Below are positions 11,180 to 21,331 of a DNA stretch of 64,000 bases, one piece after another. The stretch comes from Phymatolithon calcareum (Eukaryota > Rhodophyta > Florideophyceae > Hapalidiales), in the NCBI GenBank assembly GCA_977006965.1, contig OZ345364.1:124001-188000 (forward strand), given 5' to 3'. The notes under the pieces are model-generated. The model was not told the origin of the DNA. It ran no database searches and saw nothing but the letters and a program-made list of their open reading frames with translations. A program made the position numbers and the translations under genes. Every line of letters starts with the position of its first letter. Positions within the stretch are counted from its first letter, which is position 1.

Positions 11180-12606
11180 AACTCCCTGATGGGACGGCGC
11201 TGGGAGGAAGACAAATTTTGTTTTGGGATAATTGGCAGCGATGTGCAAAAAAGAATTTGGACCTCCTACGTCTGTTATTCGTGGGTTCTGGTCTTTAATA
11301 GTTACAATATCTGCTTCATTGCTGCAAACGAGGTGTCCAAATCGCCGACACTTAGATCGATAGCACCCCCGAGAGAAAGCACGAGAATTCAAATGCTGTC
11401 AGTTACTCTGAAAAATCAACAGAATCGAACGCACATTGCCAAGATTCGTTTTAACGCAGAAATTAGTGCAAAGGATATACATTCTCTTGCTACGACGCCT
11501 GCGTCTTTGTTGGAAAAGGCCTAGGAACGTTGACAGTTACGTTATCAGCAAGAACGCATATCGGGCGAGAAAACTTCTTCTTGATTCTACACACAGCTAC
11601 TATTCCTCCGTGCATTTGCTCTCCTGAATACGCATCAGGACAAAAAGGTCATGGTAGTAATATCAATTATGCGTTATTCGTACAATAGCGCCAAGGAATT
11701 GTACTGGAATAGATCGCCACGAAGTAATGCATGGATTACCGTTTTTTTTCTGGTGTGACCGAAACTTAGTTCATGGATTTTTGAGTCGTTTGCTGATGAC
11801 GAAATTAAGCATTAGAGTATCTTTTTCAGTTAGTACTTCAGGTTTTATCGCATCTGAAATTTCGTATTTGGCATAGAACCAACCTCAAAAACAGAGCAAG
11901 GAACACATTGCTTTGTTCTTACCGTTCTCGATCATCGATGCTGAGGTTAAAACAACCATTTTTCGCGTGAGGAAATTTTGAGCGCTGGCTGAAGTCGAGG
12001 TCCGTCTTTCTTACTGTTGGAACAGCTTTAGAACGTCAAAAAGAAAGACACAGACGGTCGGTACCTTTTGAGACGTTTCGTGTTCCTTTACGTCTCTTCG
12101 AGAACATGATGCATAGCTCCGACAATGCTATCGAATTTGGATATTTGTTCAACATGTCGAGTAAGTGACATACTTTGTGATCGTTCTGACACGTGTATTC
12201 ATACCATGCCAGATTTGGCTCAGGTCAATACGTATACGGTTCGGATACTGTTCAGGCCAGCACGGAATCGATTCAGATCTGGTTCAGTACAGCACAGATC
12301 CGGTTCAGATCTTGCTCATGCCAGCATCTGGAAAGTCCAAGGATATTTCGGACGGATAAGTGGAACGGAATGGGGAAACTTCCGAATCGGACTGCAAGTA
12401 GATCAGAAACTGCCCAGCGCGGACCGGATTCGGACAGGTCAAGAGGAAAATGTTCGGATTCTGGGCAGGCCGCTCATCCGAAAATGATCCAATTTTGGAT
12501 TGGTAACGTCGTCGATCTTAGAGATCGGTTCGGACGGATTTGTCCTTCCTTTTTCTAGGAATATTTTTGGAAACGGAGCGAAATTTGGATCAATTTGTAT
12601 CATTTT
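11180..12606. other. Stretch without a supportable gene
   Basis: AT-rich sequence with short unsupported frames. Between about 12,235 and 12,480 a short phrase like 'GGTTCAGAT'/'TTCGGAT' recurs irregularly and keeps three overlapping frames open (12,125-12,558). This is a composition effect, not a gene signal. Confidence 0.4.
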
Positions 12607-12904
12607 TTTCGTCGTGTATCAAGAATTTACATGGATGAAAAGGAGCACCATAAGCAGGGAACCAGCTGACCGTCCCTGCTGCGAGCCAAGAAGTGAGTAC
12701 GCGTACAGATGCAAACCACTTAGTGGCAAGCAAGCTCTCAAAATGGTATCAATGATTTAGTGGCCAGATTTGGGAACAGGAACCACGTAATGATTCGTGA
12801 GCGAGCTGGTCCACCGCTACATCAGCCAAAGGATAGGCCTTGGTTGTAACGGTATAAAACCCAGAAGCAAGTACAACCCAGAGGTCCGGCAAGTTCATCC
12901 TTTT
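12607..12904 (+). repeat. 5' direct repeat of the YR retrotransposon
   Basis: Begins 'TTTCGTCGTGT' and ends with 'AAGTTCATCC' plus a few bases. It matches 16,581-16,877 with only scattered differences. A TATA-like 'GGTATAAAACCC' lies about 50 bp before its end and may promote the element. Confidence 0.9.
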
Positions 12905-12918
12905 CTCTTCGAGAAAAG

Positions 12919-13660
12919 GTGTTACGCACATTTCCGTGTGGGAACGCTTCAAAGCCAGACATATGGCAAAAGAACACCGGACTTTTCCAAGCCTCCTCCA
13001 TCCGCCCTGCCGAAGCTGAGGACTGTGGGAAGGTTATCAACACGTTGTTGGCCGGCAAACATGCCGGTCGCTCTCAGCTTTGGTCTCGCTCTGAGGTTGT
13101 CCAGCCTAATGAGCCAAGCTACTTTCGTCCCGACAGAAACCTGTCTCGGGACACTTCTAGGAAAGACAGACGAAACGGGAAAGAGCTGGAATATGTACAC
13201 AGCACGGGGGCATAGATCGAGCAAGCCCTTTGCGTCTTGGAGCTCTTCAACAGCTCCACAGATGTCGGTGAGCAAGGCCGGCTGCTCTCTATCGTACAGG
13301 AGTCCATGCTTGCCTGCAAGGAAATCTTGGCCATGCGTACAGCGCACTTTCATGCTATCCTCACCAAGGGTCCAGCCATGGCCCGCCAGCTTTGCAGACC
13401 TCGCCGAGGCTAAAGTCGAAGCCAGGCACTCACATGTGGAATCAGAAATCTGCTCATCCATCTACGAGAAACTTTCGGCGAAGTATGTTGTCGAAGCAGC
13501 AAAGAAAATCGCAAGAGACCACCATTCGGTCCCCGGCAAGGGGTCTGAAGAGTTATTGCACCAACAGAACCCGAACGCCCAGCGACATGGTCTCAAGCTC
13601 ACTGGGCGCATACACAGCGCAATGCAGAAAATTGGAGCTCTATCTTAGAGTCACATTATG
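12919..13660 (+). pseudogene. Gag-like region of the YR retrotransposon
   Basis: Two overlapping frames are needed to follow it. The first frame (from 12,919) has a TAG at 13,213 and continues through a helical segment ('LSIVQESMLACKEILAMR'). Around 13,400 a second frame takes over with 'KYVVEAAKKIARDHH'. The helical, charged character and the position before the RT agree with DIRS-type gag, but no diagnostic motif is present. The assignment rests mainly on position. Confidence 0.5.
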
Positions 13661-13662
13661 TT

Positions 13663-15606
13663 TTGCGGTGTCTTATGTTTGGGATATGGAACCCACCTTC
13701 ACGTCCCTTCGTGGACGGAGCCGAACTACCAGAGATGCATCAAAAAAGTTGGGACCTAGAGTTTTCCCTAAGAGAGCTGGAGGAAGGATGCCGAGTTGGA
13801 ACCTACCAACGGATATCAAAAGAGTATGCAATGCACCGCAAGCGGCGGGGTTCCTAGATAGCATCTGCCTTTTTGGTCTGGAGCAAGGACAAAGGTCATT
13901 TTATAATCAACCTGAAACGACATTCTATGCAATGGGAAAAGTGGTCCGTTATTATGCAGTCCCTCAGCTTCTTCGGTGCCTGCCTTACAAAGGGAGATCA
14001 CCTTCTCTCTTTCGACTGGAAGAGTGGATACAGGCACTTCCGACTCCACCCGAAAATGTGGAACTGGTTCATTTTCAAATACAAAGGAATGTATTATCAT
14101 TGCATTGCCTTGCCCTTTGGGTGGACTCGATCGACATTCTGGTTCTGCCACATGTTTTCTCCACTAACCCGATACATGCGGGGTACTCTGAAATGCCGAG
14201 TGTTGCAATGGTTAGACGACTACCTTATCGCTCCGGGGGATGGAGAGACTGTAAGCCGACCGTCAGACTGCAGCGCTCTTTCATCTTTATTGGAAGATCT
14301 TTTCTTCCTCCTTGGAATGTCTCGGCATCCTGACAAAGGGGTATGGGGAGAGGGATCGACGAGGCTCCAACACCTTGGAGTTTGTATCGACACCATCCAG
14401 TTCCGTTATTTCATCACTCCGGAAAAGCTACTGAAGATTCACTCAAAGGCTACGAAACGACTGCAAACTGCAGCCAAATCTCGAAGACGGGTACGCGAAA
14501 GTCTCCTGCGTACGTTCACAGGAATAGCCATTTCCCAACTTGTGCCAGTTCCTCTCGCTCGATTCTTCACTCGGGGATTGTACAGCGATATGCACCAAAC
14601 TCATGCACGTCGAGGGAGATACTCAGAACAGTCCGTGCGGCTAAGCAACGCTGGAATACGCGACCTCAAGGCATGGAGCACTCTATCCGTGGGGGATGGT
14701 CAACTTATCTACGGGGGAGAGGAATCTTGGAATCTGCATACCGATGCCGCGGATGTTGGGTACGGGGGCACACTAGGTCTGGATATGAGGCCTGGGGCCG
14801 AAGGAGAAGCGGAATTTCAAGAAATTTAGTACCCTCTTTTACGGCTCAAATCCATCAGATTCCGGGAGCTAGTGGCCATCAGGCTAACTTTACAGCAGGA
14901 CCTCATACAAGCCAAACTCTAAGGATATCACGGGAGGATTTTACTTCACGCCGACAACATGGCCGTCTTCCACATTGTGAACAACATGGTGCCAGCAAGT
15001 TCAACGCTCATGGGGGAACTCTGAAAACTTCAAGCACTATTGAAGCAAATTAAGATAACCATTCGAGCAGAATAGATCCCGTCAGCACTGAAAAAACACG
15101 CTGACAGACTCAGTCGTGTTTGGAATCCCCGCGACCTAGCCGTCACGAGTTCGCTAATCGACTCATTATCTACCTCGCTATAATTGCAAGTTGTCCGCCG
15201 GTACTGGCCACTGAAGGACGCACCAGCAGCCCGATCGAAAGTTCTTCATGCCCAACTGAGCGAGTTCTGGGGGGACAATCTGGGGCGCCTATGGAACCCT
15301 CCTCCAGAGCTGATCCAGATAACGCTGCTGAAAATCGAGCGAGAGAGAGCTCATAGGATCATCATAGTGCCGCACTGGACAGGAGCACCCTGGTACAATC
15401 TATTGCGAAAGCTCTGCCAAGGGAAACGAATACTGCACCCAGGACGGGACAAACTCTTCGTCTCAGAATCCGTCAGCCCCGCGTGGGCCATCGAGGTGGC
15501 AGCAGTAGGTCCGATGCACGCAGGGCATCGATTGATCCAATCGAGGCTCGAGTCCCTCCGACTAGAGGGGGACGAGCGAGTCTCCGCCTCCCAGAGAGCA
15601 TACTGA
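13663..15606 (+). pseudogene. DIRS-type reverse transcriptase and RNase H
   Basis: A single frame runs through the whole domain set. RT fingers: 'SWDLEFSLRELEEG', 'FLVWSKDKGHFIINL', 'SFDWKSGYRHFRLHP', 'ALPFGWTRS'. Catalytic 'QWLDDYLIAP' is near 14,208. RNase H: 'LHTDAADVGYGGTLG', then 'RFRELVAIRL', 'LLHADNMAVFHIVNN' and 'ADRLSRVWNPRDL', then the DIRS-typical tail 'PHWTGAPWYNLLRKLC'. The frame is broken by stops at 14,827 (TAG), 14,920 (TAA), 15,022 (TGA), 15,073 (TAG) and 15,181 (TAA), all within or just after RNase H, with no frame change. Because all three stop codons occur, decay is more likely than a reassigned code. The last part overlaps the YR frame by about 120 nt. Confidence 0.88.
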
Positions 15607-16565
15607 GCTCTACCTCAGCATCTACCAAAAGCAGCCAGTGGAAGAAGTTCGAAAGATTCTGCGAACTTGAAGGGCACTGTCCTCTTCCGGCAACTGAGGA
15701 TGTTGTATTGGCTTATATCAGGTTCCTGTTTGAGGAAGATCGGGTCCACGCACGGTCACTGCAGCATTATATCTCCGCAATCCGTACTAGGCATCTCCGA
15801 GAAGGCCATGGTGATCTATGCACGAGTCAGCATCAGCGCGATTTGATTAGGGCCTTCAATCGCGAGGATGATGGGCGAGGTGCTGTCGCGGATGTCCGAG
15901 CAGCACTTCTAGCAACCGCAGTGGCGCGTATCAGAGATTACGGACTCCGGCAGCTCCTTTAGTCAATTGGGGAGAGAGACGCCGCCCTTATCGAGTTTCT
16001 GTACATCTTTTCTTGTCGCGAGTTGTCGGGAAGGACTGTTCAAGATCAAGATGTCCACCTGCAGCATGTCAACAGTTACCAGGAGAATTTTATTCGCATA
16101 ATTGCGCGACCTCGAACCCTGAAGGGAAGACCTGTCCGTCGTGTTCCACCATATCACATCACGTGCCGCCGAGCTCTTGAAGATAATCCTCTTGCACTGC
16201 AAGCCCAATACTACCAACCACAGGCTCTATCTGAGCCGTCCAGCTTGTATTGGAGTTTTCAGAACAATGCTCCGACAGCACAAGGGGTGACAAGAGCACT
16301 ACAAGCAATCCTTGCAGAGCTCCAAGTTATACTACCCTCTTTCTCATTCTACGCATCACACAGCCTCCGCAGTGGAAGTGTTACCGCTCTTGTCCTTCTT
16401 AGCGTTCCTATGCCAGTCATCGTCCACCGGGGTCACTGGGGGGACGAGCGAATGGTGACGAATGTCTACTATGATGGGCGTTTGATATTTTCCCCGGAAA
16501 TGGAGCATTACTTTTGGTCACTTTTACCAAGGTCTAAGCTCCCGCCCCGCAGTAGGCTTCGCTAA
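15483..16565 (+). pseudogene. Tyrosine recombinase of the YR retrotransposon
   Basis: Tyrosine recombinases cut and join DNA through a phosphotyrosine. The frame has an N-terminal SAM-like core-binding region ('WKKFERFCELEGHCPLP', 'YIRFLFEEDRVHARSL') and then a catalytic domain. The candidate first Arg is in 'FSCRELSG' after 16,000. The H-x-x-R box is 'HSLRSG' near 16,360, followed by 'HRGHWGDERMVTNVYYD' carrying the last His/Trp and the nucleophilic Tyr. One TAG at 15,960-15,962 interrupts an otherwise continuous frame from 15,483 to the terminal stop. All catalytic positions appear preserved on either side of the stop. Confidence 0.88.
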
Positions 16566-16580
16566 CGCTACGATTTTGGA

Positions 16581-16877
16581 TTTCGTCGTGTGTCATGAAT
16601 TTACATGGATGAAAGGAACACCATAAGCAGGGAACCAGCTGACCGTCCCTGCTGCGAGCCAAGAAGTGAGTACGCGTACAGATGCAAACCACTTAGTGGC
16701 AAGCAAGCACTCAAAATGGTATCAGTGATTTAGTGGCCAGATTTGGGAACAGGAACCACGTAATGATTCGTGAGCGAGCTGGTCCACCGCTACATCAGCC
16801 AGAGGATAGGCCTTGGTTGTAAGGGTATAAAACCCAGAAGCAAGTACAACCCAGAGGTCCGGCAAGTTCATCCTTTT
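16581..16877 (+). repeat. 3' direct repeat of the YR retrotransposon
   Basis: Second copy of the 12,607-12,904 repeat, same orientation, starting 16 nt after the recombinase stop. The two copies differ at scattered single bases and one or two small indels. After 16,877 the sequences diverge abruptly. Confidence 0.9.
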
Positions 16878-17734
16878 TCTCCCCTCCCATCTCGCCCATT
16901 TGACACTGCAAACAAGTTCAATCCTTTTCTTGACGCGAAGATGAATTTCAAAGCTGTCTAGATTTAGAATAATTTACGTTTGTCAACAGCTTTGAAAATA
17001 TAGCTGGACTTCATTAAAGCTACATTTATTTTCATGAAATTAAAGCGGTCTGTCTTGAAGAAAAATGCACCATCTCAAGCGACGGAGTGAAGTTTTTTCA
17101 ATTTGACGCGTTGAGACGGATTGGTTTGAGAAAATGTGTACGAGAAGCTCTTTCGGGACTGATTCGCGTACTCTTGACAATTGGCACAGCGGATTACGGA
17201 TCAAGTCTAAAAAGTACGGATTACGTTACGGATTGGGATCATAGATTGCTCGGACAAGACGCTCGACGCTGATGCATATGGCACAAAACTGAACGAAAAT
17301 GGAGGCAAGACCAAGCCGTTTTTTCTCCCTTGGAGAGCGATATTTGCCCGAATTCCGATCTGAAGAGTCCCAAACACCTCTGAATCCTCCGGTTCCACTA
17401 TTACAGCCAAGACTCTCAAGATTATTGCCGTGACGATGTTCACTTCACGAGTTCACTGTGAAATGCAGACAGAGACCTACTTCAGTAGCTGCACCCTTCC
17501 GTATATGGCGCACCCCACCAGAACTGCTTGTTGAAAAACTAAGTCCTCGCCTCTATGGCGGTGTCCTCCACATAGAGCTTCCTTGCTTGCAGGCACCCGC
17601 AACATTGTGTAACCATCTTCAACGATTGATTTACATTACTTTCGGATGGCGCGCACAGACACGGATGCGAGTAGGAACCGTCACTGAAGTGGATCCAAAC
17701 TGTGCGCCCAACATGTTGACTTGTCACCAGGGAT
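16878..17734. other. Stretch without a supportable gene
   Basis: Only short frames on both strands. I see no domain, repeat or promoter-like element I can support. Confidence 0.4.
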
Positions 17735-17764
17735 TGTACCTATGTTATTGTGATTAATTCGGGC

Positions 17765-17862
17765 ACATGATGCAATAGCAATTGCAATACTAATAATGCA
17801 AAGTTGAAGGCAATAGGAATCGGAATATCTGACCATTCTTCCAATATCAATTGCAATAACAG
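17765..17862. repeat. hAT subterminal motif cluster
   Basis: At least four 'TTGCAAT' or 'GCAATA' motifs in both orientations lie within 100 bp. Short repeated motifs near the ends are typical binding sites for hAT transposases. Equivalent clusters flank the hAT fragments near 36.6-37.2 kb and the hAT-like terminus at 60.8 kb. Confidence 0.55.
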
Positions 17863-17961
17863 AATCTAATTCAGGTCCTCGTGTGCCATGTCTTCACTCA
17901 CGCGTTGGATCACTCTTGCGCTCTGAGAAGTGCTCATCGCTACAGAGACCGACTGCTGGTC

Positions 17962-19992
17962 CTAGTAACCTATGTTCTCTTTAAGAAACAGTAGGGCTTC
18001 TAGTAATAACGGTGTCATCCTCTTGTGATTGTCTGCCATAACATTCTTAACCACCGACCAAAGCCTCTCCACCTCTGCAGTTGATCTAAGAATAATGTCG
18101 AAATTTATATAAGTCTGATGGACCTCGGTACTCTTGCGCTTTTTTACGGCAATTCTTTCCGCCATCGAAATCCGGCCTCCACCCGATCCGCCGATGGGGC
18201 TTGTTATACTGTCATCGTGTTCCAGTTTGAACTTCTTGCTTGCATCCTTCTCTTCATTTGTCATAGTATCGGACTCACCGCGCTGTATCTTAGCAACTCC
18301 GGACTCGAATGCTGGGCCACACACAATTGATGCACGTGATGTAATTTAGTGTTTTACAAGCTGACATCGGTATAATGGTGAGTTGATATCGTACTTTCAC
18401 TACTTGACTGCTGAAATCAACTCATCAAGAGCAAAGCGACAGTCCGACAACGAAACACCGCGCTTTCTGTGCAGGGAGAGACCCGTAGAGATACTCCAAT
18501 ATTTGAACAATGAAAACTTACTCTAGGGTTAGTTCTGGCGTTAAATAACGCATTCTGCATTAAAGAAAGAAAGAAGCACCGTGCTTCTGTAGTTCCAGAG
18601 CTACCTGGTTGATTTGCTTCAACGGACTTGCGTATAGCATAGATCTGTTGTGGAACTGCTCGCTCTCGTCCATAGCTATCGTTGCTTCTTCCGCCTTTGC
18701 CGCGTCGAAGAACTGCTCGCGTATGCGGTTGAAGCGCTTGAGTATATGATACTTTCCGGACCAACACGTCTCATTATGCCTAACTGGAGCCAATTCAGTA
18801 AGGTTGCGTAGTATTGCTCGGTTCTTCAGGTTTTTGCAGTCCTTCATCGTTGCATGCACAGAGTCAATCGCTGATTGGAGTCTATCGTCACGGACAACCA
18901 TCTTGTTAACTTCTAGGTTGAGCTTATAACTAGCAAAGCTAACATGAGCGATTTCCATAATCTTGGCGATTGACTTATTGACATTGCAGTTGTCGGCAAC
19001 CTGACAAACTGCCCAGGTATGCACGTTGACCCCGAAGAAGTCGAACACGTCTTCTAGTTGACGCACCTGAGCGTGTGCGTTGAACGTAGTGGTTTCAAGA
19101 TCTTACATACCTCCTTGAACATCATCATCTTCTACTTTCGCAATAGGACCCACAGAAGGAAGCACAATAGCGAGCTTGTCATTCTCGCGCGCAGTGCCTC
19201 TTTCCAGCGTCTTCACACGTCTCATGAAAAAGCCGTATACACCCAAGTATTGTGTCCCGTTGGCTGTCTAGCCATCGTGCATAATGGCTTCTTTGGTATC
19301 AGCAATATCGTCTCTGATTCGCAGTTCGACGAGCTGAACGAGAACTTATCACGAAAACGCGAACACTCGCGATGTTCCTCGCTTTGAACATGTGACACCG
19401 GCAATGGCATGTAGACGACAAGACTAATGTACCCGTACATGGCCTTTTCGTTTTCAGTTGCGAGAAATGTCACTGGTGAGTGAGTGTTGATAAACGAGCT
19501 TGCTTGGCGGCGGCGTAGACAGGCCAGCGCATCTCTGTAGACCTGAAAAAGGTGATCTTCTCTTCCTCCAGATATGCAACTCTTCAGGTGGCTGTGTGGG
19601 TTAGTATACCCCTTTCCATTTTCAAAAGCGATTTCACCATTGTCTAGGCAGTCAGCAAGTTTCGGGTAGAGAAGGATGTTAAAAGGCTCCCTATAGCGTG
19701 TTATTCCGGTTCTCCGAGACTGCATATCGCGTTCTTCTTCACGTAGCTTCTGCGTTAGCACCTCAACAACGTCTTTTGGGCCTGGTTTGCGTCCGTTGCT
19801 TGACATTCTGGACGTAGTGTTTCGGCAGAGCAATTCGCAGGAATGTGAAGTCCAAGAGATCGCGTGCGCAAGATAGCATTCGGGAGCAATTTCCGAGTCA
19901 ATGCTGGTCGACGTGTCTGTATTTATCGAGAGGCATCGATAACAGAGCAGTAATTCCTGACAGCAATCGGATGCCGCAGATTCGGGTGGCAA
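17962..19992 (-). pseudogene. hAT transposase, frameshifted
   Basis: Three pieces are collinear on the minus strand. 19,992-19,222 contains a charged N-terminus and a BED-finger-like stretch ('NGKGYTNPHSHLKSC'). 19,066-18,560 is the catalytic-core region with 'VADNCNVNKSIAKIMEIAHVS', 'ASYKLNLEVNKMV' and 'RHNETCWSGKYHILKRF', the landmarks of hAT cores around the second Asp and the Cys/His-Leu-Asn-Leu block. 18,324-17,962 is the C-terminal dimerisation domain ('AEVERLWSVVKN', 'LLLEALLFLKEN'). The pieces lie in different frames, so at least two shifts separate them. The second Asp is visible. I cannot place the first Asp or the catalytic Glu with confidence. A shorter relative with the same C-terminus is at 36,709-37,095. 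Confidence 0.85.
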
Positions 19993-20087
19993 TACGTAAA
20001 CTGCGTGGGGAGATTCTATAACCCCTTTCCGTAGATTTCCCTAACAGATCCTGTACTGCAGCGCTGTACGATGATCTTGCCAGCGCC

Positions 20088-20092
20088 GAGGA
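20088..20092. repeat. Target-site duplication GAGGA (left)
   Basis: The five bases before the 5' LTR are GAGGA, identical to the five bases after the 3' LTR (25,988-25,992). Five-base duplications are usual for Ty1/copia integration. Confidence 0.93.
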
Positions 20093-20582
20093 TGTTGGAA
20101 ATGTGACTGCTTGGAGCTCTTATCGCAGTACACATTATCCTTTCTCATAAGTCTCTAACCATTTCTCATATGTTATGATAGAATCAATCCATGTTTTTTC
20201 ATCTTTACTGACAATGTAGCAGTTCAATCAATTTCTTGATTGATCTTGTTATTGTCAGTAATTCAATCATTTTGTTGATTGAATCAATCACAGTCCACAA
20301 TTCAATCTTTTAGTTGATTGAATCAATCACAGTTAGTAGTGCAATGAGCATCAGAAGTCTTATCATACCTCAATCTGAAGCCTATATAAGACCCGGATCT
20401 GAAGCCCCGACTCAATAAACCAAGGAACATCTCACAACCAACCCAACCATCTCAACCATCTCAACCATCTCAACCATCTCAACCATCTCAACCATCTCAA
20501 CCATCTCAACCATCTCAACCATCTCAACCATCTCAACCACCTCAACCATCTCAACCATCAACAACCAAACCTCCATACAACA
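20093..20582 (+). repeat. 5' LTR (490 bp)
   Basis: Starts TGTTGG and ends TACAACA. U3 contains two tandem imperfect units of about 45 bp, each with a 'TTCAATC...TTGATTGAA' palindrome (20,256-20,335). A TATA box TATATAAG lies at 20,383-20,390 and AATAAA at 20,414-20,419. A block of 9-bp 'TCAACCATC' repeats fills about 20,440-20,560. The left LTR has two more units of this block than the right LTR. Confidence 0.96.
20383..20390 (+). promoter_or_regulatory. TATA box of the copia 5' LTR
   Basis: TATATAAG stands between the U3 palindromes and the presumed transcription start, about 30 bp before AATAAA. It is repeated at 25,806-25,813 in the 3' LTR. Confidence 0.75.
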
Positions 20583-20596
20583 GGTTATGGGCCCAG
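20583..20596 (+). other. Primer-binding site, matches half-tRNA initiator Met
   Basis: The bases right after the 5' LTR are GGTTATGGGCCCAG. From established knowledge, the eukaryotic initiator tRNA anticodon region contains CTGGGCCCATAACC, the exact reverse complement. Drosophila copia and several relatives prime from this internal half-tRNA rather than from the tRNA 3' end. The same mechanism is inferred here. Confidence 0.88.
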
Positions 20597-21331
20597 ATAA
20601 CGCGTAATCAACCAGCGCTATCACCTTACCGAGGGGTCCTCCTTCCCTCTCGGCAATTCATTCTCAACCAATTTTCATCATCAAAAGGTTTAAAACCCTG
20701 TGGTATCTGCGCCATCCATCGGTCACCCTAAAAGCGACTCTGCACAGAGTATAATCTACGAAACAGTCTGACAACATCCGTGCTCTGCTACGTGGTGAAA
20801 GGGATATACGCTTGAGAAATCGAGTAGTCTTCCGAGTATCCACCTGGACGCATCTCGGCTCTGCAGAATTCTGTTGTGTGATTGGAAGGGAATCTGAAAG
20901 ACTTGTTGGAGTACGGTTTACCGATTTGAAAGACAGTCTGCCACGCACAGCGCGTGGTCAGTAGGCCCCGTATACTCATCTTCAAGGAAAAGGTCGCAAT
21001 TATAGCCTCACGAAGTACTTGCTCGGTGGGGTGTGCCAACATCAACATTGGAATTTAGGACATTGGAATTGACGGATACGTCTTGCAGTGCGTGTTGTCG
21101 GCTGCAGGTTCAGGTGTACCAAAACGCCACAAGAGGTAAACGGCCTAGAGCCAGCCCTATCTTCAAGAGGTATACGGCCAAGAGCCATCCCCAGATCAAG
21201 CTCCGGGTCACACTGACTCGACGCGAATTTCCTGTAAGGGATAGATTGCCTTGATAGTTAACTTTTGTTAACTCGCAGTGGACTCCCCGAACGGATCTTC
21301 GACAAGATTTCAAGAACCCCCAGTCCAAAAT
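20597..21331 (+). other. Copia untranslated leader
   Basis: About 735 nt between the primer-binding site and the first plausible gag ATG. A short duplicated phrase ('AGAGGTAAACGGCC', 'AGAGGTATACGGCC') lies at about 21,132 and 21,166. I see no open frame worth calling. It presumably holds packaging signals. Confidence 0.5.

Larger units (their letters stand above)
12607..16877 (+). mobile_element. DIRS/PAT-like tyrosine-recombinase retrotransposon, decayed
   Basis: About 4.27 kb flanked by near-identical direct repeats of about 297 bp. The internal order is a gag-like region, reverse transcriptase plus RNase H of the DIRS type, then a tyrosine recombinase (YR) in an overlapping frame. YR retrotransposons insert through a circular DNA intermediate instead of a DDE integrase. 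The direct rather than inverted repeats point to the PAT/Ngaro side of the group, although the split-repeat arrangement (A1..B1A2B2) cannot be shown here. Multiple stops in all three coding regions mean this copy is inactive, while the repeats remain well matched. Confidence 0.88.
17735..20092 (-). mobile_element. hAT DNA transposon remnant, 3' part (5' end lies beyond the copia insertion)
   Basis: A decayed hAT transposase on the minus strand is followed at its 3' side (17,765-17,862) by a cluster of 'attgcaat'/'gcaatag' motifs. The same motif cluster occurs beyond the copia element (26,037-26,110). I infer that the copia element inserted between the transposase and the 5' terminal region, so the original hAT spanned 17.74-20.09 plus 25.99-26.11 kb. 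The exact termini are not proven. Confidence 0.65.

Noticed and set aside
13392-14333. 313-codon frame overlapping the DIRS reverse transcriptase
   Set aside because: RT and RNase H motifs lie in the other frame across the same region. This one has none.
14827-15183. Alternative genetic code or stop readthrough in the DIRS element
   Set aside because: TAA, TAG and TGA all occur, and the host-type genes use normal stops. Ordinary decay is simpler.
20440-20560. Regular short repeats that might suggest a CRISPR array
   Set aside because: The units are 9 bp, directly adjacent and without spacers, inside a eukaryotic LTR.
20412-20624. Minus-strand frame with Glu-Met-Val repeats, also at 25,835-26,041
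   Set aside because: It is the antisense of the 9-bp LTR repeat; it has no independent support and occurs once per LTR.
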